DNA of 64,000 nucleotides from Plotosus lineatus (GCA_024760905.1 CM045729.1:50030080-50094079); one strand, 5' to 3'. Counted from the first letter of the stretch, positions 23,265 to 36,680 are shown. Notes: generated from the letters alone by a model not told the origin. Made by a program: numbers and translations.

Positions 23265-23563
23265 GTCTTCTTTTCCTTTCGGCTGTTCCCTTCAGGGGAC
23301 ACCACAGCGAATCATCTGCCTCCGTCTCACCCTGTCCTCTGCATCTTCTTCTCTTACACCAGCTACCTTCATGTAGTTCCAGCATCAGTTTTCTACTACA
23401 AACATATTCACTATCCCTCCTCTGTACATGTTCAAACTATCTCAATTTAGCCTCTCTGACTTTGTCTCCAAAACATCTTACATGTGCTGCCCCACTGATG
23501 CACTCATTCCTGATCCTATCCATACTTGTTACTCCCAAACAGAACCTCAACATTTTAATCTCT

Positions 23564-23566
<3 letters not shown>
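23265..23566 (-). mobile_element. RTE-type LINE 3' fragment, inverted
   Basis: Reverse complement of the 3' end of the neighbouring element: 'cttcttttcctttcggctgt' first, then complements of the FGHV and DRIRNE regions. Contains a small deletion near 23370-23390. Tail to tail with the copy at 22386-23171. Confidence 0.8.
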
Positions 23567-23714
<148 letters not shown>

Positions 23715-23787
23715 GAGGATGTAGAGGATTTTCTGAGTAGATCCTTCCGTAGGAGAGTGCTCAATACTTTTTGGTAGAGCAAATAAA

Positions 23788-23930
23788 CAAAAATAAAAGG
23801 ACAGGACAAAGACTTTCTATTGAAACTCCATTTATCACTACAGATCTGTTTCGAGGGGTGGTCTTCTATAATCACCTGAAGAGAGAGGATGGTTTCAATA
23901 GAAAGTCTTTGTCCTGTCCTTTTATTTTTG
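23788..23930. repeat. Perfect 39-bp inverted repeat (hairpin)
   Basis: Arms 23788-23826 and 23892-23930 are exact reverse complements with a 65-base loop. Example inner ends: 'ctttctattgaaac' and 'gtttcaatagaaag'. It lies between two long TA repeats. Confidence 0.9.
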
Positions 23931-23935
23931 TGTAC

Positions 23936-23952
23936 ATACATACATATATATG

Positions 23953-24034
<82 letters not shown>

Positions 24035-24051
24035 TGTATGTATATATATAA
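23936..24051. repeat. (TA)n microsatellite with flanking CATA/GTA
   Basis: Long TA run, part of the cluster between 23172 and 24051. Confidence 0.97.
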
Positions 24052-24074
24052 ACATCATTTAATATTTGGCTGTG

Positions 24075-24335
24075 TCACTTTCCGAAGAAAGAAATGGCAC
24101 CAGGATGCACTGTGGAAAGAAGACAAGTTGGTAGAGGCAGTTATGTTCTGGACAAAATTTAGTTGGGAAACTTTAGGGTACACCTCACACAGCAAATGAA
24201 GTACACCTCTTCATGGCAACAGAATTTTTAGGAGCTTTGTCCCTTTTAGCAACATAATGTACCCATACTACAAAAAACATTCAGGTATGGTTTGAGGAAA
24301 ATGATAAAAAGTTTAAATTTAATCCAGTCATGCAC
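24075..24335 (+). pseudogene. Tc1-like transposase relic
   Basis: Blocks 'atggcaccaggatgcactgt', 'gacaagttggtagaggcag', 'ctcttcatggcaacag' and 'tggtttgaggaaaatgat' correspond to the GRRxxGSVM...LFMAT...WFEEND region of a common teleost Tc1-like transposase as remembered. Stops and small deletions break the frame. Confidence 0.5.
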
Positions 24336-24734
24336 CTGGGCCTCATGTTCCTCAGCAGTTCAGAGCTATGGCTGATCTGTGTGTATTCCAAAGCTGTATT
24401 AAGAGATGCATAAAGTTTCTCAGAGCATGGCTTCTAATCCTGGCCATAGAGGATGCCCCCCACACACACCTAAAAAAAACCCCCAAATTTTTCTCTATAA
24501 TTTAGTCGTATTCAATTCCCACCCTTCAGGTATTACCTTCCCTATCACATGACCACCACTGACCAGGGAGGGGAGAAAGCATGCACACACAACCTCTATG
24601 ACATACCGTCCATCTCTTTTAGAACTGCGACACATATGCACTTGGTTCTGGTCTTACACACTCGGAGGGAAAGTGCTATCTATCTACAGTATGAAAGAGC
24701 ACAGCGATAGGTAGACAATCACAATGAGCAAAGG

Positions 24735-24994
24735 CATGGTCCACCCTGAACAGCTTGCCAAAACCATTACAGGGCCAACACAAATACACAAATATTCACA
24801 CATCCACACCTAGGGGTAATTTGGAACAGCCAGTTAGTCTAATGTTCATGTCGTTGGATCGTTGGAAGAAACTCAAGCAGCATAGGAAGAACTTGAACAC
24901 TCTGCACAGAAATGCCCAAGCCTGGGACTCAAACCCAGGAAATTGTTGCTGTGAGGTGGACATGCTTATCACTATGCCACCATGCCACATCAAT
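24735..24994 (-). repeat. Family C SINE copy, reverse
   Basis: Complement of the family C body, with 'gactcaaacccagg' (B-box complement) and head complement 'cactatgccaccatgcca'. Confidence 0.7.
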
Positions 24995-26134
24995 CTTAAG
25001 TTCTTGCAACCCTTAAATGCATGTTATACACTAATGATAGATGTTTTTATGTGAGGTGAGCTTGTGTTAATGTGGAAAAGCCATTTGTGCTTTGGCTGAA
25101 GGTAGCATTACTTTCAGCACAACTCCTATGCTATACTGATATCTTTCACGACCTTTTCAAAATGTCAAAGCTACTTTCTAGATTATTAATTAATGATTCA
25201 TTTTTTCCAGTGTACTGATCATGCTCCATTTTAAATAACCTATGTGATTTTGAAACTTACTAAAATGTTTGCATTGGTATCACCACCCAAATGAATTCTT
25301 AAGTGAACAACATGATGAGAGAAGAGGAAAGACAAGAAAATAAAGAAATACAAGGTCCTTTAATGTTTGTAACACAACACTGATTTCATCACAAGTCTAG
25401 GGCAATATAAACTGCTGGCAACATTGCTTTATTATCCCCATATAATTATACTGATAAAGGGGACTAATCATATATATTTAGTATTTCTTCAGTGATAATA
25501 ATAAATATTCATCGTATTCACTATATAGCACTTTCAGTTGTCAATGCACTTAACAGTGAGAGAAAGTCCAGGTAGCAGCCTATACATAGAGACAAGCACA
25601 GCAAACACAGAAAAGTTAAATACGCAATTAGAATGTGAATACTAATTAAATACTTCCCTGAACAAAGAGCTCACCACACCACAGTAGCAGCTCAGACATG
25701 TTGATCTGGAAAACTGTGATTGCCTAATCGTAATAATTTGGCTAATGATAAAGTAACTCTGATCATTTGCCCCCTTTTTTTTTTTTTTTGCTTCCAACTA
25801 CAACAACTCATACTTCCCACCCCATAGCAGATACACACACCACAGAAATGAGTATAGAAGTTTATTTTTGTGTGTCAACACTTCTATAATAACAAGGGGC
25901 AAACACATATTTCTTGGGCTGTCAGTAACTATTTTCAATACATTTTCTATGTAGCTCATTGCTGACAGGTACCTTTGGTTGGAAAAAATCCTCTCAGCAT
26001 ACAAGTTTATTGTCTATTTTCCAGGCTCTCACTGAACAGATGTGTCTGTCTTTGAGGGAGACCAAGAAACAGTATGCTGATGAAAAAATGCTGAAAAAAA
26101 AGTTCTGTCAAGTGAAAATAAACTCTGTGAAAAG

Positions 26135-26217
26135 CATGTCTGAAGTGACATAATCATAAGTGATCATGTCTGAAGTGACACAATCAGATATAATCATGTC
26201 TGAAGTGACATAATCAG
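26135..26217 (+). repeat. Three-copy 30-bp minisatellite
   Basis: 'catgtctgaagtgaca' starts at 26135, 26165 and 26195, exactly 30 bases apart, with 'taatca' or 'caatca' following. Confidence 0.95.
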
Positions 26218-26762
26218 TGAAAAGCCTAATATGTTGAGTAAAAATTAACTCGGGGAACAGAATGTCTAATGTGGTAGGTGAAAAAAAAAATTAAATAGCC
26301 AGGCTGTTCATGTGCTTTTGGTCTCTCTGTACCTAGGGAGTGTTGCTAACTTGGTAAACACTTGAAAAAAGCTGTCTGAAAATGAAGGTGTGTTAGATGA
26401 AATTACAAACAGACAACCAAACAAAGAATAAACAAAACAGCACCAACAACAACAACCCTCCAAACACCACCAACAAAAAAAAGGTTTTGTGGACAGTAGC
26501 GCTGACTTTTAAAAATTAGAATGTGCTTAATTCCAAATTTTGTTGCTTTAATTTTGTTGCTTTTATAGTAGTTTTTTGCCCCCTCAAGCAGACCAGGCTG
26601 GGCAGTTTTCTGTGCTGTTTTTGTTTTTTCTTTATTCAGGGTGTGAGCTGATATCCCTGGAGTAGAGTATCCAATCAGAACACACCATTGGTCATATTCA
26701 GTGGTCGTGGAAAAATAATCAGCATTATTTATTTTATCCCTAAGCGATTTTAATTTATGCCA

Positions 26763-26766
<4 letters not shown>

Positions 26767-26826
<60 letters not shown>
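26767..26826 (+). repeat. (GT)n microsatellite
   Basis: 30 uninterrupted GT units about 450 bases upstream of the stk39 start codon. Confidence 0.98.
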
Positions 26827-26827
<1 letters not shown>

Positions 26828-27119
26828 TCACAAGCTACTGGAGAGCCACTAACCAAATAATAAATATATTATATAAATAAATTAATATATTAATAAATTA
26901 TTTCTCTGAAAAACTGTTGATTGTTGACACACGACCACAGCAGGTTTAAATTTAAAAGATGCAGGTTCCAGTTTTAATCCTTTCAAATGTTACTCTTCAA
27001 ATCCTATTTAAATGAGTTTTCACTGGACATGACTCTAGTATGAACTGAAATGACTTTGAAAGGGTGAGCATGAATGACTAATACCCTACTTACTAACTAT
27101 AAAACTTACCTTCTTGACA

Positions 27120-27282
27120 ACCTTCCATACCTCACATGGCGCACTATTCTGGCTCCCTATTTAGTGCGGCAGTAGGGTAGGGCGCGGATGTAGATGCGAC
27201 CTCAGTGTGTGAGAGAGTTGAGGAGGCAGTGACAGTTAGCCGCTAGCATAACCGCTCCTGTAGCACCGCCATCCGCAGCATC
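27120..27282 (+). promoter_or_regulatory. stk39: stk39 5' UTR / core promoter region
   Basis: GC-richer, CpG-containing sequence before the stk39 ATG ('agggcgcggatg', 'agccgctagcataaccgctc'), without a TATA box. The start context is gcatcATGG, with A at -3 and G at +4. The exact transcription start is not visible. Confidence 0.5.
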
Positions 27283-27397
27283 ATGGCGGAGCGCAGCCAG
27301 TCATCTGCGGTTCCGTCTATCAGCCACAGTCCGCAAGCCGGAACCACAGCAAGCTGGCCGATTGTTAAGGAGGCGTACGAGCTTCAGGATGTTATAG
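27283..27397 (+). CDS. stk39: stk39 coding exon 1
   Basis: Encodes residues 1-38 plus one base. MAERSQSSAVPSISHSPQAG is followed by WPIVKEAYELQDVI, the entry to the kinase domain and first half of the glycine loop. The donor is ATAG|gtgagt. The start is the only ATG in frame, with a good context. The N-terminus is Ser-rich and short, lacking the Pro/Ala tract of mammals. Confidence 0.95.
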
Positions 27398-28471
27398 GTG
27401 AGTAAGATGGAGATGGGAGTGAATGTTAACGGCGGTGTTTGGTTGTGAATGTGTATTGAATGACACAGAGAGGGCCTGTAGGGTACCGGCTTTTTCATGT
27501 GCACGAGCAGCAGCAGCAGCAGCAGGCGGTGGTGTGATCAGTCTGCTGCTGCTCACTAATGCAATGCGGATGTGACACACCGTTAGCTTTCACCTCATTA
27601 CTTTCTACAGATATAGCTTGTTTCATAAGCTATTAACGGAAGTCCCGTTATTCACATTCACCAGCGAGTTTAAAATTAAACGGTAAATTCGACTTTCTTC
27701 TGACGCCGCGTGCCTAGAAATGGCAAGATTTATGACTGAAGAACATAAAGTTTACCTCAGGTCTGCTTTATCCCTACTCTCACTCCATTCTACAGGTATA
27801 GAAGTTACTTTCAAGTCTAGTATTTAAGCTTTAGAGGCAGAACTAGGCTTGTAGCTATGATAAATATTAGCATGTTAATCACATTATCATCAGTAAGATA
27901 TAATTATCATGTTATTACAATCTTTCTTCCTATTAAACTTCATACATTCGTAGTCTGCTGATATTAATAAGTTATTTATTGGTTGGTATCTCATCTAGAA
28001 ATAACTTTAATTTCAGCCAGAGTCTATATTTGATATTATTGTTATTACTGTAGAATTACTGTTTTATTTGTTTATTTTATCTAGTCAATCTTTCATTCAC
28101 CTCCATTCACTTTCACCTCGACACGCCCTCTATTGGACGATGGTACACTTGACATCCTGTTCATCATTTAAATGGTGATTAATGTGTTATATGTCACTTT
28201 GATAATCCTGAGCATCATTTCTGGAGATTTTCTCTAATTCCCTTAGACATACATCACTGAAAACAAAAACACGGAAAGTCCAAACATACTTTCCCTGGCC
28301 GTGCCATTAGATAATGCCCGACACGGTAGATAAGCAGTGTTCGAACCTTATCATATCAGCTGATAAGCAGGAGTGTTGCTGAACAGTTTATATGCGCTTC
28401 ATCTGCACTATTTTCCTAATCAGAACTGCATTCAGGATCCCCTCCTCTTATCTGTCAGCAGCAGTTGGCAT

Positions 28472-28472
<1 letters not shown>

Positions 28473-28560
<88 letters not shown>
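28473..28560 (+). repeat. (GT)n microsatellite
   Basis: About 43 GT units with one A interruption. Confidence 0.98.
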
Positions 28561-28562
<2 letters not shown>

Positions 28563-28738
28563 CACACATTCGCTCTGTGCCTAGTGAATGTAAACTGGTC
28601 CATTCTATTGATCATGGATACAGTCATTCACATCCGATATTGTCTGCCGGATGCTAAAACAAGCTAGAGCATGCAGTGATTGGACTAAGGTACTGAGAGT
28701 GTATCAGGAATAAAATGAAGGGCAAGTGTCACATGCAT

Positions 28739-29221
28739 GAGGGAAATTCACCCTCACTTAGACGGGAATTGAAAAAAATGGTTGAGAAAAACACTGACTG
28801 ATCATTACAGAAATAAACCCAATGCACAGAACACTAAACTATGCACAAAGAATACCAGGAAACTTGACTTACCTCTTCGACTTGCTGAATGAACACAAAC
28901 CATTTCAAAAGACTAAATAAGGTCATACGGAATGTGGAATCAGAAAAAGAAGAAATAACAACACTCTGTGGCCAGTAATGACATTATGATATTGAAAGAA
29001 TAAACCAAAAATAGAGATTCATTGTGTCTTTGTGGATATGTCACGTCTTTTGACAGCCATTAACACTAAGATAAGGCATAAAGTTATTACATATGGTTTT
29101 TGTGTTATTGGTCTGTATAAGGCATTGTATTATATAATGTTGCCTATTAGAAGTGTGGCAGATTTGAAAAAAAAAGAAAATTGCATGAAATTTGATACTT
29201 GGATTAAATAATATATATATA

Positions 29222-29297
<76 letters not shown>

Positions 29298-29517
29298 AAA
29301 ATGCCTACTTCTGAAGTAGGTGGATGTTGCCATTGGGAATTTCTCATCATCACTCGGACTGGAATCGAAAAAAAAATATTTAGAAAAACACTGACTTTAT
29401 CATTATAGAAATAAACCGAATGCACAAGACACAAACTAAGCACCAATGAAGAGCACTAGGAAACTTTGACTTGCCTCTTCGACTGGCTGAATAAGCACAA
29501 ACCATTCCAAAAGACTA
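28739..29517 (+). repeat. Spaced direct duplication of about 180 bp
   Basis: 28739-28918 and 29334-29517 share an ordered set of blocks ('gaaaaacactgact', 'gaaataaacc', 'acaaaccatt', 'caaaagact') with moderate divergence. The spacer of about 415 bases contains the TA/CA microsatellite at 29210-29296. Confidence 0.85.
29210..29296. repeat. (TA)n-(CA)n microsatellite
   Basis: Short TA block then about 33 CA units. Confidence 0.98.
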
Positions 29518-29808
29518 CACAGTGTTTTGTGTGAGTTGTTGCTTTGCTTTTCCATTGAAATCTGAAAAAACTGTAACCATTGAAATAAAAGCTTATTGTG
29601 GTACAGACACTCCTCGACTTACGTTCATCCGTTTTAGGTTTTTTTGATTTTACAGTTTAAAAAAAAGTCAAATTTTCAGTTTAGACGTACCTACATAGTA
29701 CGCTGACGTAATGACACAATGATGTAATGACGTTGCATCCATTGTTTACAAACGACAGACTGAACATGCTCCTCCTTCTTCCCAGTTCAGTTATATGTGT
29801 GTCTGGTG

Positions 29809-29811
<3 letters not shown>

Positions 29812-29882
<71 letters not shown>

Positions 29883-29883
29883 A
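29812..29883. repeat. (TA)n microsatellite inside the pogo-like element
   Basis: About 30 TA units, ending at the 'gttatatagcgtgtt' segment shared with the copy near 62100. Confidence 0.97.
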
Positions 29884-29974
29884 GTTATATAGCGTGTTCC
29901 CTTTGTGTTAAGACGTCGTCTCTGTGATCTTTGTGCTTACACTGTTTTGTGGACTTTTTTAACCCTAAGCAAAT

Positions 29975-30082
29975 ATGGTTGGTCAGAAGCGTAAGCCTAC
30001 TAGCATGGGTGAAAGTCTCATACACAGAGATGAATTAACTATCTGCATGGATTGGCGCAATCTACCATGCATACTCAGTTAA
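29975..30082 (+). pseudogene. pogo-like transposase N-terminal stub
   Basis: Reads MVGQKRKPTSMGESLIHRDE and stops after 35 codons. The same reading frame and stop occur in the reverse copy at 61915-62022, so the stub was already present in the shared source element. Only position and element context suggest a transposase start. Confidence 0.5.
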
Positions 30083-30292
30083 GCAAAGAGAGTTGTAAAA
30101 TGAATGCAAACCCAAATCAAAATGCTCCGTGGGACAAAAGACCTCTGATCTCGCAAAGAAGCAATTTAATTTTGAATCTGGACCTCAGATCTTTCAAACA
30201 GGTAATTCCGCTTTAAATATAACACCCCGTCTCAAAAGCTCTGTCGGCTGTGTGTGGGCGGAGCCTGCATTCGACAGAGTGCGACACTCAAA

Positions 30293-30313
30293 GAGATAGA
30301 GAGAGAGAGAGAG

Positions 30314-30395
<82 letters not shown>

Positions 30396-30409
30396 TAGAG
30401 AGAGATAGA

Positions 30410-30471
<62 letters not shown>

Positions 30472-30473
30472 GC
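30293..30473 (+). repeat. (GA)n/(GT)n compound microsatellite
   Basis: Alternating GA, GT, GA and GT blocks. Confidence 0.97.
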
Positions 30474-31309
30474 GTTAATAAAAATGTTTAATAATGGTTT
30501 AATTAAAAAATATGTTTATAAAATGGTTTAATATGTTAATAAAATGTTTAAAAGGTTTAATAAATAATTTTCTTTTACTTTTAACACATATTTCATACAA
30601 AATTTGAGTACTTTTATCATTTTTAAAGGGTTTATGGGGTAGTCTTGGGAGCCTTGGAACGGATCACGCGTTTTACGTGTAAAATGCACCTCGACTTACA
30701 AAAACTCCAGGTTCTGAAAAAGGCTTTGGAACAGATTAATTTCATAAGTAGATGGCTGACTGTATATCAAATTAAAAAAAAAAAATAAAACACTTGCTTG
30801 TCTGTTTGCATTCTGTGCATTGGAAGAAGTCACGTCACTCAGCCAGTGATTATTTATTTATTTATTTATTTATTTTTATACCAGCATGTCTTTAGGGCGG
30901 ACACTGCCCTCAACCATAGTCGGCTGAGATACGCTCCAGTCTTCTCGAGACTAGAGCTGCGTTTTCATTAAGTGCCGGCGACCGGTGGAAGCGCCGATAC
31001 TATTCGACTAGCGCCAGTTATATTTTATAACAGTAAATAATAATATTTAATAATATAATAATAATCTTTAATAAAAACATTTTCAAGGCTTTGTTAAGTT
31101 ATGTACTTAACAACACGATCACTCATTTTGATAATTTCTCAATCAGTTCACTTCCGATATCTCATGATGCACTATGCGACCTCATTTATTGCGCGCTTTT
31201 TATATACGTGCCGCCATTTGCCTGTGCTCCCGTGTAGATTTAGATCATGACGAGTCGTACAAACCCAGGCAAAATATAGCCCAAACTGATCTGAGTCATA
31301 CCGACAAGC

Positions 31310-31418
31310 ATGGCGCCGAAGCAAAGTAGATCTAAACAACCAACATTAAATACGTTGTGGAAGCGACTCAAGACCGATGATTCCACTGTTTCAGAAACAT
31401 CCGTATCTCATGAAATAG
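31310..31418 (+). pseudogene. Possible hAT-like transposase first-exon remnant
   Basis: ATG opens 36 codons, MAPKQSRSKQPTLNTLWKRL then KTDDSTVSETSVSHEI, ending before a possible donor (ATAG|gtaaca). The KQPTL..LWK pattern resembles the N-terminus of some hAT-derived or KRAB-less transposase genes. No following exon was found. Tentative. Confidence 0.35.
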
Positions 31419-31847
31419 GTAACAAAGTCTATTTGAGTTTTTATTTTTAATATTAGTAAGGTAAATCTTAGATTTTTCAAATAAGAAGTTTTATGTACTT
31501 TCCTTTAAGAAGTAAGTCTACTATTCTTGTAACAAATACTATTTTTTATAATATAAACTTATAGTTTTATTTGCTTCTAGCTTGTCTGATTTTCTCATAA
31601 ATATGGGCCCAGAACGCACCACAGAGCACATGAATTTTAAAAATTTTTCTCGGGGTGGACCCCCACACACCCCTGCGGGAAGAGACACCCCTCCCACACC
31701 CTCCCCATGCTTGTCTCAAACAATTTCCACCCCCTACTTATCAATATCCTCCTTCTACTCTAAAACTTAATGAATACCCTGCTGGAGTATGAGTAAAAGG
31801 TTTTGGCGATTAAATGAATGAATGAATGCCTTAAGGTATTAGTTTAA

Positions 31848-32411
31848 CTCTCAAGGGACCAAGCTATTTCGGGGACTAATATGACCAAGTGAGGTCATTT
31901 GTGACTTTATACAGGAATATTTCTATACAAATGATTGTTTTAGGTTCCTTCATATTTATTTCTCTCTCTAAAATATTTGTACATCATCTTATGTAATAAG
32001 GAATGGAATTTGATATATTTTACATAAAAAGCAGCCAAAACCCCACAATGATAGAACAATATTACATTTATTTAGACAATCATTGTCTGTTACATCTTGT
32101 AATGTGCACCTTTTATTTCTTTGCATTTTTCCTTTGCATCAAAAATGAAAACAAATCATAAAAAGTAAAGTTACTTTGCATAAAATATGTATTACGATGT
32201 TGTAGGATAATTTAGATATGGATTTGAAATAATAATTATATGGCTGAACTATCTGAAACATGTAACTGTCAAAATTATATACAGTACCATCAATACCATC
32301 TGAAGCTATAATGTCAAAAATCTCATAGATCTTCCTGGGGTCATAAGTAACACCGCAAAAGTTTGGATTATACTTGCTGATTGGCCGATCCTTACAAAAT
32401 TCTATGAACAA
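31848..32411 (-). mobile_element. piggyBac-like relic
   Basis: Low-coordinate end follows TTAA (31844-31847) and begins CTCTCAAGGGACCAAGC, as in many piggyBac ends. The minus strand reads FCKDRPISKYNPNFCG, then DGTVYNFDSYM, resembling the F.GR..L.QY.P...G.VYNFD.Y segment of piggyBac transposases. The other end was not found. Confidence 0.5.
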
Positions 32412-32634
32412 ATGCAGGACAAATAGATTGACAAATTCTTGGTAGGAAACTTTTTTCTGATTAAAATTAGAAAAATGGTACCCGAATATATATGCCCGGG
32501 GTCATACATTGCCCCACTCAGCTGCTTGAAGATTGAGATTTCTTAAACATATTATGCCTTGGCTTTCAGTTTCTGCTACATATATAGTATAAGTTTGAGA
32601 TGTATTCTGAATCCCACTTATTTGACCTTCGTAG

Positions 32635-32747
32635 GCAGTGGAGCCACAGCAGTAGTCCAGGCTGCGCTTTGCCTCCCGCGACAAGAACGTGTAGCTATCA
32701 AGAGGATCAACCTGGAGAAATGTCAGACCAGCATGGAGGAACTACTG
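32635..32747 (+). CDS. stk39: stk39 coding exon 2
   Basis: Encodes residues 39-76: glycine loop GSGATAVV, then [20 protein letters not shown] with the ATP-binding lysine at position 61 (VAIK). Acceptor cttcgtag, donor CTG|gtaaga, exit phase 0. Confidence 0.97.
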
Positions 32748-33091
32748 GTAAGACTGGAGTGAGAGATACACACTCTGTGATATAGATCCATACTTCTGCA
32801 CTGAAAAAAAAATGTAAAATTTATCACTTTAACAGATTTAAAATCGATTTCATAAAGAATTTAATCAGCTTGCATGTTGGTCTTCTTTGTAATTCAAAAT
32901 TCTAAATAAAATACAATACAATAACATGCCTGAAAATATTAATCAGTTATAAAAATTAATTTCCATTCCGTGATTCTGTGAGAGATGCTTATGATAAATG
33001 ATTGCTCTGTACCATATCTGTGGGTTTGGAAAATATTGTAAACATTAATACATTCATCCATCTATTTTCTGAACCACTTAGTCCCAATTAT

Positions 33092-33347
33092 GTGGGGCCT
33101 GCGGCGTAGTGGTTAGGGTACTGCAATCATGGTCAGGAGGTTGTGTGTTCAAATCCCAGTTAGACCCTCACTGCGTGCCTCTGTTCACCCGGCAGTATAA
33201 ATGGTACCAGTAAAAGTATACTGGGAAGGTAACCTGCGATGGACTCACGTCCCATCCAGGAGGAGTTGTACTCGTGGTCGTTTCACGCTACGGAAATCGG
33301 GGATAAGCACTGGCCAGATGAGTCACTTGGCTTAGCCCAACAGACTA
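33092..33347 (+). repeat. Family B SINE copy
   Basis: Head 'cctgcggcgtagtggttagg', B box 'tgttcaaatccc', body 'cggcagtataaatgg' and 'cccatccaggaggagttg'. Directly abuts a family A copy. Confidence 0.75.
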
Positions 33348-33662
33348 TTAATCCTAATTAGGGTTGCTGGGAGGCTGGCGCCCACCTCAGCCGACTCGAG
33401 GCATGCACAGAGTACACCCTGAACAGCTCGCAAGGCCATGGCAGGGCAGAAACACGCTGCTGGATATGCAGCCTACTCTTGACAAAAGTCAGCAATGGTT
33501 CTTTTACAGCCTCAGACCACACACAGTGAGAGACATGGCCGGCCTTTGATAACCCAGTTAGCTGCACTGGGGGAACAGCAGTGACAACTGTTAACAGTAG
33601 GGCTTGAAACCCCCAACCTTGGTATTGGTAATCCAGCATCCTACCACCGCATCTGCACTGCC
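33348..33662 (-). repeat. Family A SINE copy, tail 2
   Basis: Tail 2 complement ('cctaattagggttgctggg') at the low end. Core 'gtcagcaatggttctttta' and the head complement lie at the high end. Confidence 0.75.
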
Positions 33663-33707
33663 CGTATATTGTAAACAGTAAATCTTATTTATTTATTCAT
33701 TAAATTG

Positions 33708-33856
33708 AACTATGGAAGGAAATTGTAGTACGTTGAGAAAACCCACATACACAGAGGAGAACTTGCAAACAGTACACAGAAATGCCCGGGCCGAGAACCC
33801 AGGACCTTGTTCCTGTGAAGCAGATGTGCTAACCACTATGCCACCGAGCCGCCGTA
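33708..33856 (-). repeat. Family C SINE 5' part, reverse
   Basis: Complement of head and B box: 'gagaacccaggaccttgt', 'gctaaccactatgccaccga'. Confidence 0.7.
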
Positions 33857-33895
33857 AACAGTAAGGCCCTAGAAAACTGGGCAGCTCTCAACTTA

Positions 33896-34479
33896 CCGTA
33901 TTTTTCAAACCATGAGGCGTACTTAAAACCCTTAGTCTTCAAAAAAAATTGTAGGTGCGCCTTATAATCTGGTGCATCTTATGTATAAATGAAGCCGCGT
34001 GACTTTGTCTCACTGATACCGTCAAAACTCAATTCACGCAAACTAATTCAGAGTTTACTATCATTCCGGTGGATTAACCAAAAAAAGCCAACCGCTATAT
34101 ATTGGTGTCAACAGGTCATACGTTAGAGGGATCCGAGCTTTATGTCCAAATACCGGCATTACTGCTGTGCTAGTCAGGTGACTCACTGAGTAATATGTGA
34201 GTGGCCGAGAGTTTACGTCACGAGACCGGAAGAATCTTTCCACCTAATCTCCATCCCTACCGACCATCTGTCTTGTTATGAGGATGCTTCTGCGTCTCAG
34301 GACGCTCAGCTGGCTTAATGAGACTCTCATGTTCATCACCGGGATAAACCACTGCTACAGGTGTCCTCCTGAGACCTCGGATTAACCTTCTTGAATTTAC
34401 AGTTACACTGATACAGCTCCTTAAGAGTGACGACCTTCGTTCTTATAATCTGGTGCGCCCTATGGTCCGGTAAATACGG
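33896..34479. mobile_element. TA-flanked DNA transposon, pogo/mariner type
   Basis: Inverted ends CCGTATTTTTCAAACCATGA and (complement) CCGTATTTACCGGACCATAG, with TA on both sides. Subterminal 'gcgccttataatctggtgc' and 'tataatctggtgcgccct' repeat the same motif. No open frame. Confidence 0.75.
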
Positions 34480-34734
34480 TATGCTGAACCGCCGTAACCA
34501 GACTGTTTTCTGCATATTGATTAATTATACTTTATTTCCTTGAAAGTAAAAAAAAAAACAATAAAAAAAACCTAATGTTTAAAGAATAAATATAATCCTA
34601 GATTACACAGAGACTGACCGAAATAGAAATATGCAGAAAATGCATTAAATTCAACTATATTGATGAAAGTGTTTTTTCAATGAGAAGTTTTACTGAATTA
34701 TTTATATCCATCTTCTTTTTTGGTCTTAATTTAG

Positions 34735-36538
<1,804 letters not shown>

Positions 36539-36680
36539 GATCAGTACTGGACATTATAAAGCACACATGTAGCAAAGGAGAGCACAAAAATGGAGTATTG
36601 GATGAAGCCAAGATAGCAACTATTTTAAAAGAAGTTTTAGAGGGTCTTGATTACCTGCACCGAAATGGACAAATTCACAG
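36539..36680 (+). CDS. stk39: stk39 coding exon 4
   Basis: Completes Gly113 and encodes residues 114-159 plus two bases of Arg160: [20 protein letters not shown], then [19 protein letters not shown]. This leads into the HRD catalytic loop. The acceptor is tgtgttcag directly after a long TG repeat, and the donor is CACAG|gtaaga. At 142 bp it is not a multiple of three, so skipping would shift the frame. Confidence 0.97.

Larger units (their letters stand above)
29604..30762 (+). mobile_element. pogo-like element with internal microsatellites
   Basis: Left end CAGACACTCCTCGACTTACG and right end complement CAGTCAGCCATCTACTTATG, each flanked by TA. Internal (TA)n at 29812-29883 and GA/GT repeats at 30293-30473. 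It keeps a short coding stretch at 29975. A second copy of the same element is at 61463-62115 in reverse. Confidence 0.75.
27398..32634 (+). other. stk39: stk39 intron 1
   Basis: 5.2 kb. Holds an (AGC)6 run (27508-27525), GT and CA/TA microsatellites, a duplicated 180-bp segment (28739 and 29334), a pogo-like element (29604-30762), a hAT-like exon remnant (31310) and a piggyBac-like relic (31848-32411). 27530-28470 shows nothing recognisable. Confidence 0.9.
32748..34734 (+). other. stk39: stk39 intron 2
   Basis: 2.0 kb. Nearly half is SINE B (33092), SINE A (33348), SINE C (33708) and a TA-flanked DNA transposon (33896-34479). 32760-33090 and 34490-34730 are AT-rich and unassigned. Confidence 0.9.

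Noticed and set aside
22346..23305. 319-codon minus-strand ORF
   Set aside because: It is the antisense of the RTE reverse-transcriptase frame at 22386-23144 plus a TA repeat, with no protein family resemblance.
23892..23930. Hammerhead ribozyme
   Set aside because: A CGAAAC-like motif is near, but no CUGAUGA core with the required stems can be drawn by eye.
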